Counted from the first letter of the stretch, positions 8,197 to 19,150 are shown. The stretch is DNA of 64,000 nt from Ilyomonas sp963847085 (GCA_963847085.1 CAWJYO010000004.1:434001-498000); one strand, 5' to 3'. Notes: generated by a model from the sequence alone, not told the origin. Translations and numbers: made by a program.

Positions 8197-11100
8197 ATGA
8201 TTAAAACGTTGAAAAAGGTAATTGCTTTTTCACTTAAAAATAAATACTTCATCCTTTTTGCTGCTTTGCTGTTGATAATAGCCGGTATCATCACGTTCGA
8301 AAACATGCCCATTGAGGCGTTTCCGGATGTTACCAATACAGAAATCAGCATCATCACGCAATGGCCCGGAAGAAGCGCCGAAGAGGTTGAAAAATTTGTA
8401 ACGATACCGATCGAGATTGCCATGAATCCGGTGCAAAAGAAAATCAGTCTTCGTTCAACCAGCATTTTTGGATTGAGTTACATCAAGCTATTTTTGAAGA
8501 TGGTGTGATGGATGCACAGGCCCGCCAGCAGGTAATGAATTTATTGCAAAACGCAACATTGCCCATTAATGTACAGCCTTCTGTTCAGCCGCCTACCGGA
8601 CCTACCGGCGAGATTTATCGCTATACGCTGGAAAGCAAAATACGCGATGCAAGAGAGCTAAAAACGATGCAGGATTGGGTGGTTGACCGGCAATTGCGCT
8701 CGGTGCCTGGCGTGGGTGATATTACGGCTTTTGGCGGCAAAACAAAAGCTTATGAAATTCAGGTTGACCCCGCAAAACTGGCTTCCATCGGGCATTACGC
8801 CGCTGGATGTTTTTAACTGCCGTGCAAAAAACAAACATCAACATCGGCGGCGATGTGATTATTCAAAACAACCAGGCTTTTGTAGTGCGCGGCATCGGTT
8901 TGTTGAATGACATTCAACGAAATTAAAAACATCGTAATTGAAAATATCAATGGTGTTCCATTATTGGTGAAAGATGTGGCGCGGTGCAAATTTCCAATAT
9001 ACCGCGTTTGGGTTGGGTAGCACGTTCCAATGCGTTAACAGACAGCACAAGCGGCAAGCGAACGATTACTGATGAACCTGATGTGGTAGAAGCCATCGTT
9101 GTGATGCGTAAAGGCGAAAATCCTACTCAGGTAATCAGCGCGATGAAGAAGAAAATTGAAAAACTGAACAACAGTGTATTGCCCGCCGATACACAAATTG
9201 TGCCTTATTATGATCGCGACGGATCTGATAGATTATGCAACACACACTGTCCTTCACAATTTGGTGGAAGGCATATTGCTGGTAACCCTGATAGTGTCGT
9301 TGTTTATGTTCAACTGGCGCACCACGCTCATCGTTTCTATCATTATACCACTGGCTTTGTTGTTTGCTTTTATCTGCCTGCACCTGATGGGAATGAGTGC
9401 AAATCTGCTTTCGCTGGGCGCCGTTGATTTTGGTATTATCATAGATGGTGCCGTGGTGATGGTGGAAGGTATGTTTGTGGTGCTCGATCACAAAGCTGCC
9501 GATATTGGCATGGAGAGGTTTAATAAGCTTAGCAAGCTGGGTTTGATAAAGCAAAACGGCGCTCAATTGGGTAAGGCAATTTTCTTTGCAAAGCTCATCA
9601 TTATCACCGGTTTGCTTCCCATTTTTGCCTTTCAAAAAGTAGAAGGCAAAATGTTTTCGCCGCTGGCTTACACGTTGGGCTTTGCTTTGCTAGGCGCATT
9701 GATTACAACACTTACGCTGGTGCCTGTTCTCATCAGTCTTTTGCTAAAAAAGAACGTGCATGAAAAGCACAATCCCATTCTTCATTTCCTTACCCGATTC
9801 ATGCTGGGCGGGTTCATTGCTGCATTCAAACGAAAAGAAGTAGTAGTAATTGTATCATTTATTTTAATGGCGATAGGTTTATTTTCATTCAAATTTTTAG
9901 GTACTGAATTTTTGCCTGAATTAGATGAAGGATCCATCTGGCTTCGTGTGCAAATGCCATATAGTATTTCGCTTGATAAATCGGTTCAGGTATCAACACA
10001 GGTTCGCCAGATTTTAATGCGGTTTCCGCAGGTAAAATATGCTGTTTCGCAAACTGGCCGGCCGGATGATGGAACCGATGTGGCTGGTTTTTACAACAAC
10101 GAATTTTCGGTAATGCTGTATCCTGAAGGCGACTGGAAACCGCACATTACAAAAGATGAACTGATAGATTCTATGAGCCAAAAGCTATCTGTTATTCCGG
10201 GTGCATCGCTTAATTTTTCGCAACCCATCAGCGACAATGTGGAAGAGGCCGTATCCGGTGTAAAAGGCTCTATCTGTGTAAAAATTTATGGTGATTCATT
10301 AAACTATATGGAAGAGAAAATAAACGATGTATATAATATTTTAAAAGGTGTGAATGGAATCGCCGACTTCGGTGTGATTCATAATATTGGTCAGCCTGAA
10401 CTGGATATAAATCTCGATCAGCAAAAGATGGCGTTGTACGGCGTAGCTACGGCAGATGCCAATGCCGTGATTGCCATGGCAATCGGTGGTAAGTCAGCTT
10501 CTACATTGTATGAAGGCATTAGGACATTCGATATCCGCATCCGGCTGCCGGAAGAATTCAGAAAAACGCCTGACGATATTGGCAATCTTTTGGTTCCCAC
10601 AGAGCGGGCTCGAAAGTGCCGATCAAAGAAATTGCCAACATCTCTCAGAAAACAGGGCCATGCCTGATTTTCAGAGATGACAATGAACGGTATTCTGCTC
10701 TGAAATTTTCAGTACGCGGAAGGGATATGGGCAGCGCCATTGCCGAAGCGCAGCAGAAAGTAGATAAAAAGGTAAAACTAAAACGCGGCTATGAAATGGT
10801 ATGGCAGGGTGATTTTGAAAATCAGCAGCGTGCCGAAAAGCGATTAACACAGGTAGTGCCCATATCAGCTGCTGCTTATCTTTCTGTTGCTGTTTACCAT
10901 GTTTGGAAATTTGAAAGATGCAGGTCTGGTGTTTTTAAATGTGCCGTTTGCTATCGTAGGTGGCATTCTTGCACTGCATCTTACAGGCACCAATTTCAGT
11001 ATTTCTGCTGGCATTGGTTTCATTGCTTTTTTCGGTATTTGTATCCAGGATGGAGTTTTATTGATTACGGTATTTAAACACAATTTAGACAATGTAAAAG

Positions 11101-11381
11101 GGCAGCCTGGCTCACTTTACACAGCCATAAAACTGGGCGTGCTTTCAAGAATACGTCCTGTGATGATGACGGCATTGATGGCAGCAATCGGTTTGTTTCC
11201 GGCAGCCGTATCGCATGGCATTGGTTCGGAAAGCTCAAGGCCATTGGCAAGGGTTGTAATTGGTGGTATTTTATGCGCCATGATTTTTTCGTTGTGGGTG
11301 TTTCCGCTCATCTTCGGATGGGCTTATCGCAAGGTAGATTCGCAGCCTTACGAATACCAGGGAACTGATAATGCTAAGTAA
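8197..11381 (+). pseudogene. czcA: CzcA/CusA-type heavy-metal RND pump, frame broken about eight times
   Basis: The total length (about 1060 codons) and order match a full heavy-metal RND transporter. Seen in pieces: N-terminal TM1 and periplasmic FPDVTNTEISIITQWPGRS; the TM4 signature DFGIIIDGAVVMVEG, which in characterised HME-RND proteins goes with divalent metals such as zinc or cobalt; GTEFLPELDEGSIWLRVQ; and the TM10-12 end NVPFAIVGGILALHLTG. Frame breaks lie near 8491, 8790, 8817, 8915, 8980, 9220, 10605 and 10868. Some sit in homopolymers (T5, GGG) and others do not (an extra t in aactgccgtg). The flanking czcC and czcB are intact. Either the assembly is locally poor or the pump is decaying. 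I cannot tell which. Confidence 0.85.
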
Positions 11382-11460
11382 GAGATGAAGTAAAATGGCA
11401 GATAGTGAATGAACGAAAACAATCTTTGTTTTCGCTCATTTTTTGGCAAAAACAAACGTA

Positions 11461-11934
11461 TTACAATGAATCAAAAAGATACGAAGGCTGATGCTTTACC
11501 GGAAAGTTGCACGAGTTGGCGATGAAGCAATATTGATTCGCTTTCTTTTGTAACTGTTGCAATAAACCTTCATCTGCTGAACCTGCGATGGTGATTTGCG
11601 GTTGTAAAATCACTTCTGTAAAACGCCCGCTTCCATCGGCTTCGGTTTGCATGGTTCCGGTAGCTTTATCAATATAAGCCGTAACAACAATGCCGTTCAC
11701 TGCGCACAAATGCAAATACCAAAGCATGTGACAGGAAGAAAGAGCGGCCACCAGCAATTCTTCAGGATTGTAGCGTGTTAGGTTGCCATGATACGAAACC
11801 TCTGACGTGCCCGGTATCACTGGCTTTCCGCTTACTTCAATAGTGTGGTCACGCTCATACGCATTGTAGCTTTTTGTTCCTTCACCCTTGTTGCCAGTCC
11901 AGGTAATGATAAGATGATAATGATGATTTTTCAT
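11461..11934 (-). CDS. OsmC/Ohr-family peroxiredoxin
   Basis: This 157-aa OsmC-like protein has the two family cysteines in the expected places: SSCHMLWYLHLCA (peroxidatic region) and YCFIANSCNFPV (resolving region). The conserved NPEELLVAALSSCHML helix is clear. These cytoplasmic enzymes reduce organic hydroperoxides using thiols, and the YciE/OsmC subgroup that matches FIANS is less well characterised. It is transcribed towards the czcA end. The 79-bp gap between them holds a copy of ggcaaaaacaaac (11445-11457) at the shared 3' side. It is probably monocistronic. Confidence 0.9.
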   Translation of the reverse strand: MKNHHYHLIITWTGNKGEGTKSYNAYERDHTIEVSGKPVIPGTSEVSYHGNLTRYNPEELLVAALSSCHMLWYLHLCAVNGIVVTAYIDKATGTMQTEADGSGRFTEVILQPQITIAGSADEGLLQQLQKKANQYCFIANSCNFPVKHQPSYLFDSL

Positions 11935-12034
11935 GCAAAAACAAACTTTGTAATTGTAAATTTATGGTTTACCGAATGACGGCATCGGTTAATATCTTTT
12001 CATAGTTAAACAAAACAATAATTCATGCAAAAAC

Positions 12035-12073
12035 AAAAAGCCCCGATGGAATTTAATCGCATCGGGGCTTTTT
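12035..12073. terminator. Bidirectional intrinsic terminator
   Basis: A 14-bp stem (aaaaagccccgatg / catcggggcttttt) has an 11-nt loop. It lies 18 bp past the stop of the minus-strand T9SS protein gene and can terminate it. The AAAAACAAA word overlaps its left edge (12027-12037). Confidence 0.85.
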
Positions 12074-12090
12074 GTTTTTCTTGTTTAAGT

Positions 12091-14004
12091 TTATCGTTTA
12101 ATGAACTTCACGTTTTGAACATTGTTGTTTTCGATCACTTTCAAAATATACATTCCTTTACTTAGGGAAGACGCCGGAATGGTAATGGTGTTCATTCCTT
12201 CACTTACCTGAGTACTTTGTGTTGTGAGTGTTTTGCCACTCATATCGCTTACCTGTAAAGTGATGTTTGCGCTATGCACGCTTTGCAATAAAATGCGAAT
12301 GTTGCTATACACCGGATTTGGACTGATAACCAGCGTTCCGTTTGCAAGTATTGTTACAGAAACAACATTGGAATACGTAACAGAACCATCTTTACTTACT
12401 TCTCTCAAGCGATAATAAGACGTGCCTGTGAGCGGCTGCAAGTCAATGGTAGCATAGCTTTCAACATTTGCACTGCCATTGCCTTTGGCTGTTACGGTTT
12501 GCAGGTCGCTAAAAGTTCTTGCATCGTTACTTCTTTCCACAACAAAATGATCAGTATTGATTTCGTTGGTGGTTTTCCAGGCAACATTTACACTCTTATT
12601 TTGCAGTGCTGCATTAAAAGAAAGCAGTTGTACCGGAAGATCAGTCTGGCAAATAGAGATCTGGAAAAATTCGGATGAAGAATGAAGGCTAAAAGGTGTA
12701 TTAGATGCCGATGGTATTGTTAATGCTGTTGCACTTGAAGTAATAGATGATAGACTAACACCCGCATCGTTCACAGCAAGAGAAGGGATGCCCGCAGCAT
12801 CACCACAGATATTGTTGTTGTTATCAAACTTATAAATCAAACCTCTTGTAAAATAAGAGCCGCTTCTGCCATAACCTGCACCCGAAGCAGCAAAACCGCC
12901 ATCAGCAGTAGGGATGATACCATCAAACTGAGGACCAGCGGTAGAATGATCGAGGTTGGTTCCGTTTAAGGTTTTTGTCCACGCAGTGCTGCCATCTGAA
13001 TTTAGTTTTTGGAGAAAAGCATAAGTGGTATCTAATGATAAATCCAGGCTTCCGCTTTTTACAAAATAAGAACCACCGGCTATGTAACCCCCATCTGCGG
13101 TAGCTGCCAGCGCATAAGTTTGATTGCTGTTGTACTGGCCGGATTGCACAAAAGTTTTGCTCCATAAAGCATTGCCATTAACATCCAGCTTTCCTATCAA
13201 CAATTGGTTATTGTTTATATTGCCTGTAAATGCAAGGCTGCCGTCTGAAGATTGCACAAGTGCTACCGGTGTAAAATTGCCGGTAGACAAACCAATTTGA
13301 TTTGTCCACAAAAGGCTTGTACCATCCGGTGTTATTTTTAAAACGTTTGCACCGGTTTGGCTGTCAGAGGTTGATGCCAGTAAAACGTAATTACCATCAT
13401 TGGTGGGTGTTATACCTACGATCTCATTCTCAGCAAAACCTAAATATGTTTTTACCCAAAGGGCATTGCCGCTATTGTCCATTTTTTGCACATAACCAGC
13501 TTCATATTCGTTGCCATCACTTGTTTCCATTACCTGGCCTACCAATAAAAATCCGGCATCAGAAGTTTGCACAATTTGATTTGCCGACTGGCAGGAATAG
13601 CCAGCAGGAAATGAGTATTCCTTTTGCCATTGCAGATTTAAGCTGGCATCTATTTTCAGCACAAAGGCAGAAGTATCAAACCCTGCCACAACAACGCCTC
13701 CATCGGTTGTAGTGATAACAGAATTGACGGAAGGATTGTAAGATGAAGCGGATGAAATACCGGGATTTGATAAAAGGCTTTTTTGAAAAAGCAAATTGCC
13801 TTTCGCATCGAATTTTGCCACGATGACCTCGGGTATAGTAAAAATATTATTAGTTCCTGCACCAACATAACTGCCATCACTTAACTGAGCCAGTTTGTTG
13901 ATTTGAATGTAATTGCCTGAAGAATCAATAGCCGTTCGAAAAGTGGTCTGAGAAAATAAAGCAGAAGAAAGCAGGAGAAAAATACAGGTAAAGATATTTT
14001 TCAT
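12091..14004 (-). CDS. T9SS type A secreted protein with repeated DGG motifs
   Basis: I start at 14004, where MKNIFTCIFLLLSSALFSQ forms a signal peptide, rather than the longer open frame from 14133. The 637-aa protein has at least six repeats of about 50 aa marked by TTDGGVVVAGF, TSDAGFLLVG, SSDGSLAFTG, TADGGYIAGG and TADGGFAASG, which suggests a beta-propeller-like adhesin or scaffold. It ends in a type A T9SS sorting domain (LPVQLLSFNA, then LVISPNPVYSN and the terminal GMYILKVIENNNVQNVKFIKR). It is therefore exported and anchored or released at the cell surface by the type IX system. A paralogue follows upstream at 14217-16113. Function beyond secretion is unknown. Confidence 0.88.
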   Translation of the reverse strand: MKNIFTCIFLLLSSALFSQTTFRTAIDSSGNYIQINKLAQLSDGSYVGAGTNNIFTIPEVIVAKFDAKGNLLFQKSLLSNPGISSASSYNPSVNSVITTTDGGVVVAGFDTSAFVLKIDASLNLQWQKEYSFPAGYSCQSANQIVQTSDAGFLLVGQVMETSDGNEYEAGYVQKMDNSGNALWVKTYLGFAENEIVGITPTNDGNYVLLASTSDSQTGANVLKITPDGTSLLWTNQIGLSTGNFTPVALVQSSDGSLAFTGNINNNQLLIGKLDVNGNALWSKTFVQSGQYNSNQTYALAATADGGYIAGGSYFVKSGSLDLSLDTTYAFLQKLNSDGSTAWTKTLNGTNLDHSTAGPQFDGIIPTADGGFAASGAGYGRSGSYFTRGLIYKFDNNNNICGDAAGIPSLAVNDAGVSLSSITSSATALTIPSASNTPFSLHSSSEFFQISICQTDLPVQLLSFNAALQNKSVNVAWKTTNEINTDHFVVERSNDARTFSDLQTVTAKGNGSANVESYATIDLQPLTGTSYYRLREVSKDGSVTYSNVVSVTILANGTLVISPNPVYSNIRILLQSVHSANITLQVSDMSGKTLTTQSTQVSEGMNTITIPASSLSKGMYILKVIENNNVQNVKFIKR

Positions 14005-14169
14005 GTTGTTGGTTTTGGGCACAAGATAAATGAAAAAGTGCCAACATGAATAGTAGCTGTTTATTTCACTTATAAAATGATAGACAATGGATTGATACAG
14101 ATATTTCTTCTTGAAAAGAAAAATTGTAAACATTACCTAACGAAGAAATATTTCAAAAATAAGTAGTAC

Positions 14170-14209
14170 AAAAAAGCCTTGCCGACCAGAAAGTTGGCAA
14201 GGCTTTTTT
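14170..14209. terminator. Intrinsic terminator of the second T9SS protein gene
   Basis: A stem of about 14 bp (aaaaaagccttgcc / ggcaaggctttttt) with a 12-nt loop lies 7 bp past the minus-strand stop at 14217. It is symmetric, so it could act in both directions. Confidence 0.85.
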
Positions 14210-14216
14210 ACTGAAT

Positions 14217-16113
14217 TTATTGTTTGATAAATTTTACAGACTGTACTGCATTGTTTTGAATCACTTTTAAAACGTATATTCCTTTACTTAATGAAGTAGC
14301 AGGAATATGAATCGTATTCATTCCTTCAATGATAGCACTCTTTTGTTTTGCTACAATTTTTCCGGTTATATCACTTACAACAAATATAGCTTGTCCGCTT
14401 GCTCTACTTTGCAATAAAACATGCAGATTATCATGTACTGGATTTGGACTGATGACCAGCGTTCCATTGGCAAGAACTGTTACTGAAACAATGTTGGAAT
14501 AAGTAACTGCGCCTTGTCTGTCCACTTCTCTCAGGCGATAATAAGATGTGCCTTGCAATGGTTGTAAGTCAACAGTAGCATAGTTTTCAACACTTGCAGC
14601 ATTGTTTCCTTTTGCGGTAATTTTTTGTAATGATGTGAACGTTCTTGAATCATCACTTCTTTCAACAACAAAGTTGTCTGTATTCAATTCATTGGTTGTT
14701 TTCCAGGCAACGTTCACCGTTTTGTTTTGCAAGTATTGCATTGAAGGAAAGCAGTTGCACTGGAAGTACGCTGCTGCACAAATCAATGCTATTAAGAGCT
14801 GTGGTTGTTGTTTGAACGAGGGATACAGTGTCTGGAGTTGTATAATAACTTGATGCACTTAAGCCATCAAAGAGAGCTGGTAGCGTAAAAGTTAAGTCTG
14901 TAACAGGATTGGTTGTATCTGAATCAAGATGACCGCAAGCATTAAAAGCGCTGTCAAACTTATAAACAACTATATCACTATTTGTAAGGTTTAAATTCCC
15001 AACATCGCCAGCAGCAGCAAATCCGCCATCAGAAGTAGGGATTACATTGAAGAAAGCCGATGTGGCACTATCACGGTATCGGAACGTTTTGTTCCATTGC
15101 CACATTCCATCTTTTCCCAATTTTACTAAGTAACTTATTGTTGTATTGAGATCTGCTGAATTAGGGTTGTTATAAGTACCAACAAGCACATAACCCCCGT
15201 CTTTCGTTTCTACCGGGCTTAAAATCGAGTTGTTCGCAGAAAAATTAATGTATTTTGTCCAAACAATATTTCCGGTAACATCTACTTTGCACAACGCTGA
15301 TTTTCCATCATAAGAAGCTGTAAAAACAAAACCTGAATCGGATGTGGGAAAAACAGTATGAAAATGTATTGGCACAATGTTACCACCTGGGTCGTAAATT
15401 GGGGGTGGATTGATATTTTTTTGCCATCCGGAAGGAGAATCGCCGGTAGTGGGATATACAACTTTTAACATATACCACACCTCATAATACGAATACGATG
15501 AGTAATCACGAGAACTGCACAGCAAAACAACACCTCCATCTTTTGTGACAGTCATATCGTAAAGGGTAGATCCTGAAAATGAGGGTTGTAAACTAAATTC
15601 GACAACTGAATTTGGAACGTAGCTGCCGTCATTTCTTATTTTTAAAAAATAACCGAAGCCTATGTCACGTTGCTCAATAGTTCCTGCTATTACAAAACCA
15701 TCATCTGGTGTTTGCACAATTTGCTGGGAAGATCTAAAACCCGCAGAAAAGTCATGCAATATAGGCGAATTGAGTGTGTAATTTAAAGCGACTGTTTCAT
15801 TTAGAGAAGAATCATATTTAGCAAAAAAAATAGAGCCTGTTGCGGCGAAACCACCATCAGAAGTAGCAGTAATTGCAGTTATTGACATTCCGGTTGTCTT
15901 TTGAGCTACAATAGAACCTTTTGAGTTAAGTTTGACTAACAAAGGACCTGCAGCACTATCAAAACTCAATACTACATAACTGCCACCTTTTAATTGAATT
16001 ATTTTTTGTTCATACGCTGTATGGTTTGAACAGGAAAGTACAGATTCAAAAGTGCTTTGTGCGGATGCAATCAAAGAAATAAAACAAAAGGCGAGTGTAA
16101 AAAATTGTTTCAT
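14217..16113 (-). CDS. T9SS type A secreted repeat protein, paralogue with one frameshift
   Basis: The N-terminal 474-aa reading frame has a signal peptide ending ASAQ and repeated TSDGGFAATG / TKDGGVVLLC / TKDGGYVLVG / TSDGGFAAAG motifs. A second frame supplies the C-terminal T9SS sorting domain ending GIYVLKVIQNNAVQSVKFIKQ. One extra base near 14730 separates SFNAIL from QNKTVNVAWKTTNEL; the intact paralogue at 12091 reads straight through the same place. The pair are tandem paralogues with nearly identical C-terminal domains and divergent repeat regions. It is probably a surface protein of unknown ligand, and the frameshift is probably a sequence error. Confidence 0.85.
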
Positions 16114-16231
16114 TCAGAATTGGTTTTAAATAAGTGAAGAATGTTTGGTTGATTAGAGAAGTTTAGTTTATGGCATAACAGGCAGCTAAGTTAGATGAAA
16201 AACGATATGAACGAAATATCTTTAAAAAGAT

Positions 16232-17239
16232 TCATGGAAACTTCTTAAACACGGTATAGCGCAGCAACATCTCAACAATGAGCAATGATAAAGCTGCCAG
16301 CAACCAGGGCATGTATTCATCGGTATAGCGGTTGTAAGTGGTTACCTGTATCTTCGATTTTTCAAGTGCGTTGATGCTTGCATAAATTTTCTTCAATGCG
16401 TTTTCATCTGTTGCATGAAAGTATTGTCCACCGGTGGTTTGCGCCAGTTGCTTCAACAAATCTTCATTAAATTCCAGCTTCTTTTTTTGTGTAACCGGGC
16501 CAAATGGCGAATCAACTGTTTCTTCAATTTCCTGTTCGCTGCCAACGCCAATCGTGTATATTTTGATGCCATACGTTTTTGCCATAGTGGCGGCAATATC
16601 GGGCGAAATAGTGCCACCAAAATCAACGCCATCCGTGAGCAGAATTATAATCTTGGTTTTGGTTTTATCGTTGCGAAGCCTGTCAACACTTGTTGCCAAA
16701 CCGCTGCCAATGGCTGTTCCTTCATCCTGCAAATAACCGCTTTGTATATTGTTGATTTGACTCAATACCGCATTATGGTCAACCGTAATGGGACATAAGG
16801 TAAAGGATAAATTACTGAAGATAACAATGCCTATTCTATCGCCGGGTCGTTCTTCTACAAACTGCGTGGCTACTGACTTTGAGGCTTCCAAACGGTTGGG
16901 TAAAAAATCTTTTTCCGTCATGCTGCCGCTAATGTCGAAGCACAATACAATATCAATTCCCTCGCCTTCATTTTGCTCTTCAGTAAACTTTGTTCTGGGT
17001 CGCGCCAGCGCAACAATTAAACACAGGATAGCAAGGCAGCGCAGCACAAAAGGAAAATGAAAAAATACATTTTTAAAGGTGCGCGGTTGTTTAATAAAAT
17101 GCGTGGTAGTAATGAGCAAAGCCGCGCTGTTGTTGCGGTTGCGGCGAATGTATTCGTAAATAAAAATGGGCAAAACAAAAAGCAACGTGAACACCCAAGG
17201 ATGCGCAAACTCGATATGTTGAAACCAGTTGTTAAGCAT
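16232..17239 (-). CDS. batA: BatA-like von Willebrand factor A protein
   Basis: This 335-aa membrane protein has two N-terminal hydrophobic segments and a C-terminal transmembrane helix (WLLAALSLLIVEMLL). The VWA domain has a complete MIDAS: DIVLCFDISGSMTEKD (DxSxS), the TAIGSG threonine and LLTDGVDFGG. In Bacteroidota aerotolerance (Bat) operons such proteins work with a MoxR ATPase and DUF58 proteins, probably as a periplasm-facing complex. It overlaps the upstream batD-like gene by 8 bp, indicating translational coupling. A separate BatB or BatC gene is not present downstream in this window. Confidence 0.88.
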   Translation of the reverse strand: MLNNWFQHIEFAHPWVFTLLFVLPIFIYEYIRRNRNNSAALLITTTHFIKQPRTFKNVFFHFPFVLRCLAILCLIVALARPRTKFTEEQNEGEGIDIVLCFDISGSMTEKDFLPNRLEASKSVATQFVEERPGDRIGIVIFSNLSFTLCPITVDHNAVLSQINNIQSGYLQDEGTAIGSGLATSVDRLRNDKTKTKIIILLTDGVDFGGTISPDIAATMAKTYGIKIYTIGVGSEQEIEETVDSPFGPVTQKKKLEFNEDLLKQLAQTTGGQYFHATDENALKKIYASINALEKSKIQVTTYNRYTDEYMPWLLAALSLLIVEMLLRYTVFKKFP

Positions 17240-18287
17240 GTTGCGGTGTGTTGCTTTGCAAACGATGATAAATATTTTGGATGCCTCCCTTAGCGGTATT
17301 GATGTCCGTTATTTTTTGCGATTCATCAGGCTGATATTTTGCAAACTTTACTGCATTCATGAGTCTGAGCAACTGATAAAATTGCGTGCGCTCATCGTTC
17401 TGTAAATAATGATTCAGTTGCAACATCAGTTCATCGCTGGTTGATTGCAATGCCCGTATGTTTAACTGATGCTGAAGAAACGTGCGGCAAATTTCATCCA
17501 TCTTCGTATAAAAGATAGTGGAAGAGGGGTTTTGTTTTTGCAGTAAATTCAATTGTTCAATCGCCGTTTCATATAACGAGCGTGCAGCAATCAGCGGCAC
17601 TACTGCCGGTTTTTGTTTTTGCTTCTTTTTAAAGAAAACAAAATACAAAATGATAGCTGAAAAAATAACGAGTGCAATGACCAATGCAATCAATAAATAG
17701 TTGGGCTTTACTTCAACATCAATGATGTCTTTCAACGGGTGATAAGCCTTCAGGTTGCTGATATCAACCGGCAATACCTGCAAGGTTAATTTGTTGGCAA
17801 ACAGGCTGTCTTTTCTTTCGCCCCCTTTTTGTACTAAAACAAAAAGTGGCGGCAATTGCCATGCGCCCGAATCGAATGAAGTAAGCGTTATCGTTTGCAT
17901 GTACGACAGCGTACCGTTTATGGTAAGCGTATCAATCGGCGAACGCTTTACAACTTCGATATGATTAGCTGTATCAGGAATAGCAAACCAACGGCTCAGA
18001 GATGCAGTTTGTGGATTAAGGCCATCGGCTTTTAGTTCAAGCGTTATTTGTTCGCCCAATACAATTTTATCTCTGTCAATGGTGGCTGAAATAGACTGAG
18101 AAAAAGAGGCAAAAACAAAACCGCATAAGCAACAAGAAAAGAGAAAGGAGCGAAGAAGACAGATTTTTGATTTTTGATTTTTGATTTGTGAACGATTGCC
18201 TATTGCACCTTGACTCTTGCCTCTGGATTCTCGAGCCTTGTCTCTTGTTCCTTTTTTCTTGTCTCTTGAATCTTGCATCTTCCTCAT
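17232..18287 (-). CDS. BatD-like membrane protein with a low-complexity N-terminal extension
   Basis: This 351-aa protein has a signal-like hydrophobic segment (around CCLCGFVFASFSQS), an extracytoplasmic beta domain (ATIDRDKIVLGEQITLEL, the BatD-type opening), one transmembrane helix (LLIALVIALVIFSAIILYFVFF) and a cytoplasmic helical tail. It overlaps the DUF58 gene by 4 bp (ATGA) and batA by 8 bp, so it belongs to the operon. The oddity is the first 45 residues, full of S, R, D, K, G and Q. They are encoded by simple-sequence DNA: AAGAGTCAAGAG-like words and an ATTTTTG heptamer repeat. The native start may have been displaced by a repeat insertion. No other ATG lies before the signal segment. 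Confidence 0.75.
   Translation of the reverse strand: MRKMQDSRDKKKGTRDKARESRGKSQGAIGNRSQIKNQKSKICLLRSFLFSCCLCGFVFASFSQSISATIDRDKIVLGEQITLELKADGLNPQTASLSRWFAIPDTANHIEVVKRSPIDTLTINGTLSYMQTITLTSFDSGAWQLPPLFVLVQKGGERKDSLFANKLTLQVLPVDISNLKAYHPLKDIIDVEVKPNYLLIALVIALVIFSAIILYFVFFKKKQKQKPAVVPLIAARSLYETAIEQLNLLQKQNPSSTIFYTKMDEICRTFLQHQLNIRALQSTSDELMLQLNHYLQNDERTQFYQLLRLMNAVKFAKYQPDESQKITDINTAKGGIQNIYHRLQSNTPQHA
18163..18188. repeat. ATTTTTG heptamer tandem repeat inside the batD-like gene
   Basis: Three exact copies of atttttg plus a partial fourth lie at 18163-18188. The adjacent 18200-18280 stretch is made of CTTGTCTCTTG-like words. The 21-nt length of three units keeps the frame open, so the repeat is translated as a K/S/Q/N-rich segment. 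Confidence 0.75.
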
Positions 18288-19150
18288 GCTCTGCGGATAA
18301 AAAATTGCTGCAATATTTTTACATAATCTTCGCCGGTGGCAAGCTGAATCAAATCAGCACCGGCATTACGAAACGTAGATTTGGCATCATCTATAATTTT
18401 ATGGAATTGTTTGTTGTATTGCAGCCGAACATAAGCATCGTTCGTATCCAGCCAAAGCATGTTGCCGGTTTCAGCATCGCGCACCTGCAGCAAGCCAACT
18501 TTCGGCAATTGTTCATCGCGCCGGTCGTAAGCCTGAATGCCAATAACATCGTGCTTTTTAGCAGCAACGCGCAATGCATCTTTATAACCTGCATCAGCAA
18601 AATCGCTCAAAATAAAAACAATGCTTTTGCGCCTTGAAATGCTGTTCGCAAACTGCAGCGCTTTTACAATATCAGTAGTGCAGGAATGCGAGTTGTATTG
18701 CAACAGTTCACGAACCATATACAACACATGATCGCGTCCGCCTTTTGCAGGAATAAACTTCTCAACTTTATCGCTGAAGAAAATCAAACCGGCTTTATCG
18801 TTATTGTTAATGGCCGAAAAAGAAAGCACAGCGCATATCTCAGTTAGTAAATCTTTTTTGGTTTGCTTATAGGTTCCAAACAAACTACTGGCGCTCACAT
18901 CTACCAGTAAGTACACGCTTAACTCACGCTCTTCTTCAAACACTTTGCTATAGGTATGACCCATGCGGGCAGATACATTCCAATCAATAAACCGGATGTC
19001 ATCACCATGTTGATAATCGCGCACTTCTTTAAACGCCATGCCTCTGCCTTTAAACGCCGTATGGTATTCACCCGTAAACAAATGATTGGTCAATCGCTTG
19101 CTTTTGATTTCCAGTTCACGGACTTTCTTGATGAGATCTGTTGAGTTCAT
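18284..19150 (-). CDS. DUF58 domain protein of the MoxR/Bat operon
   Basis: This 288-aa protein carries the DUF58 signature GEYHTAFKGRGMAFKEVRDY followed by GDDIRFIDWNVSARMG. A VWA-like fold follows (VYLLVDVSASSLF, FILSDFADAGY). Such proteins are encoded next to MoxR ATPases and are thought to be their substrates or partners in building an envelope complex. The gene overlaps the batD-like start by 4 bp. The usual direct link to moxR is broken by a four-helix-bundle gene and its flanking repeats (19154-19622). The family call is firm, but the biochemical role is not established. Confidence 0.9.
   Translation of the reverse strand: MNSTDLIKKVRELEIKSKRLTNHLFTGEYHTAFKGRGMAFKEVRDYQHGDDIRFIDWNVSARMGHTYSKVFEEERELSVYLLVDVSASSLFGTYKQTKKDLLTEICAVLSFSAINNNDKAGLIFFSDKVEKFIPAKGGRDHVLYMVRELLQYNSHSCTTDIVKALQFANSISRRKSIVFILSDFADAGYKDALRVAAKKHDVIGIQAYDRRDEQLPKVGLLQVRDAETGNMLWLDTNDAYVRLQYNKQFHKIIDDAKSTFRNAGADLIQLATGEDYVKILQQFFIRRA

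Noticed and set aside
12035..14209. The two GC-stem hairpins as riboswitch or ncRNA
   Set aside because: Both lie just after stop codons with A and T runs and are simple terminators.
18163..18280. CRISPR array
   Set aside because: The repeats are heptamers and short words without regular spacers, and no cas genes are present.
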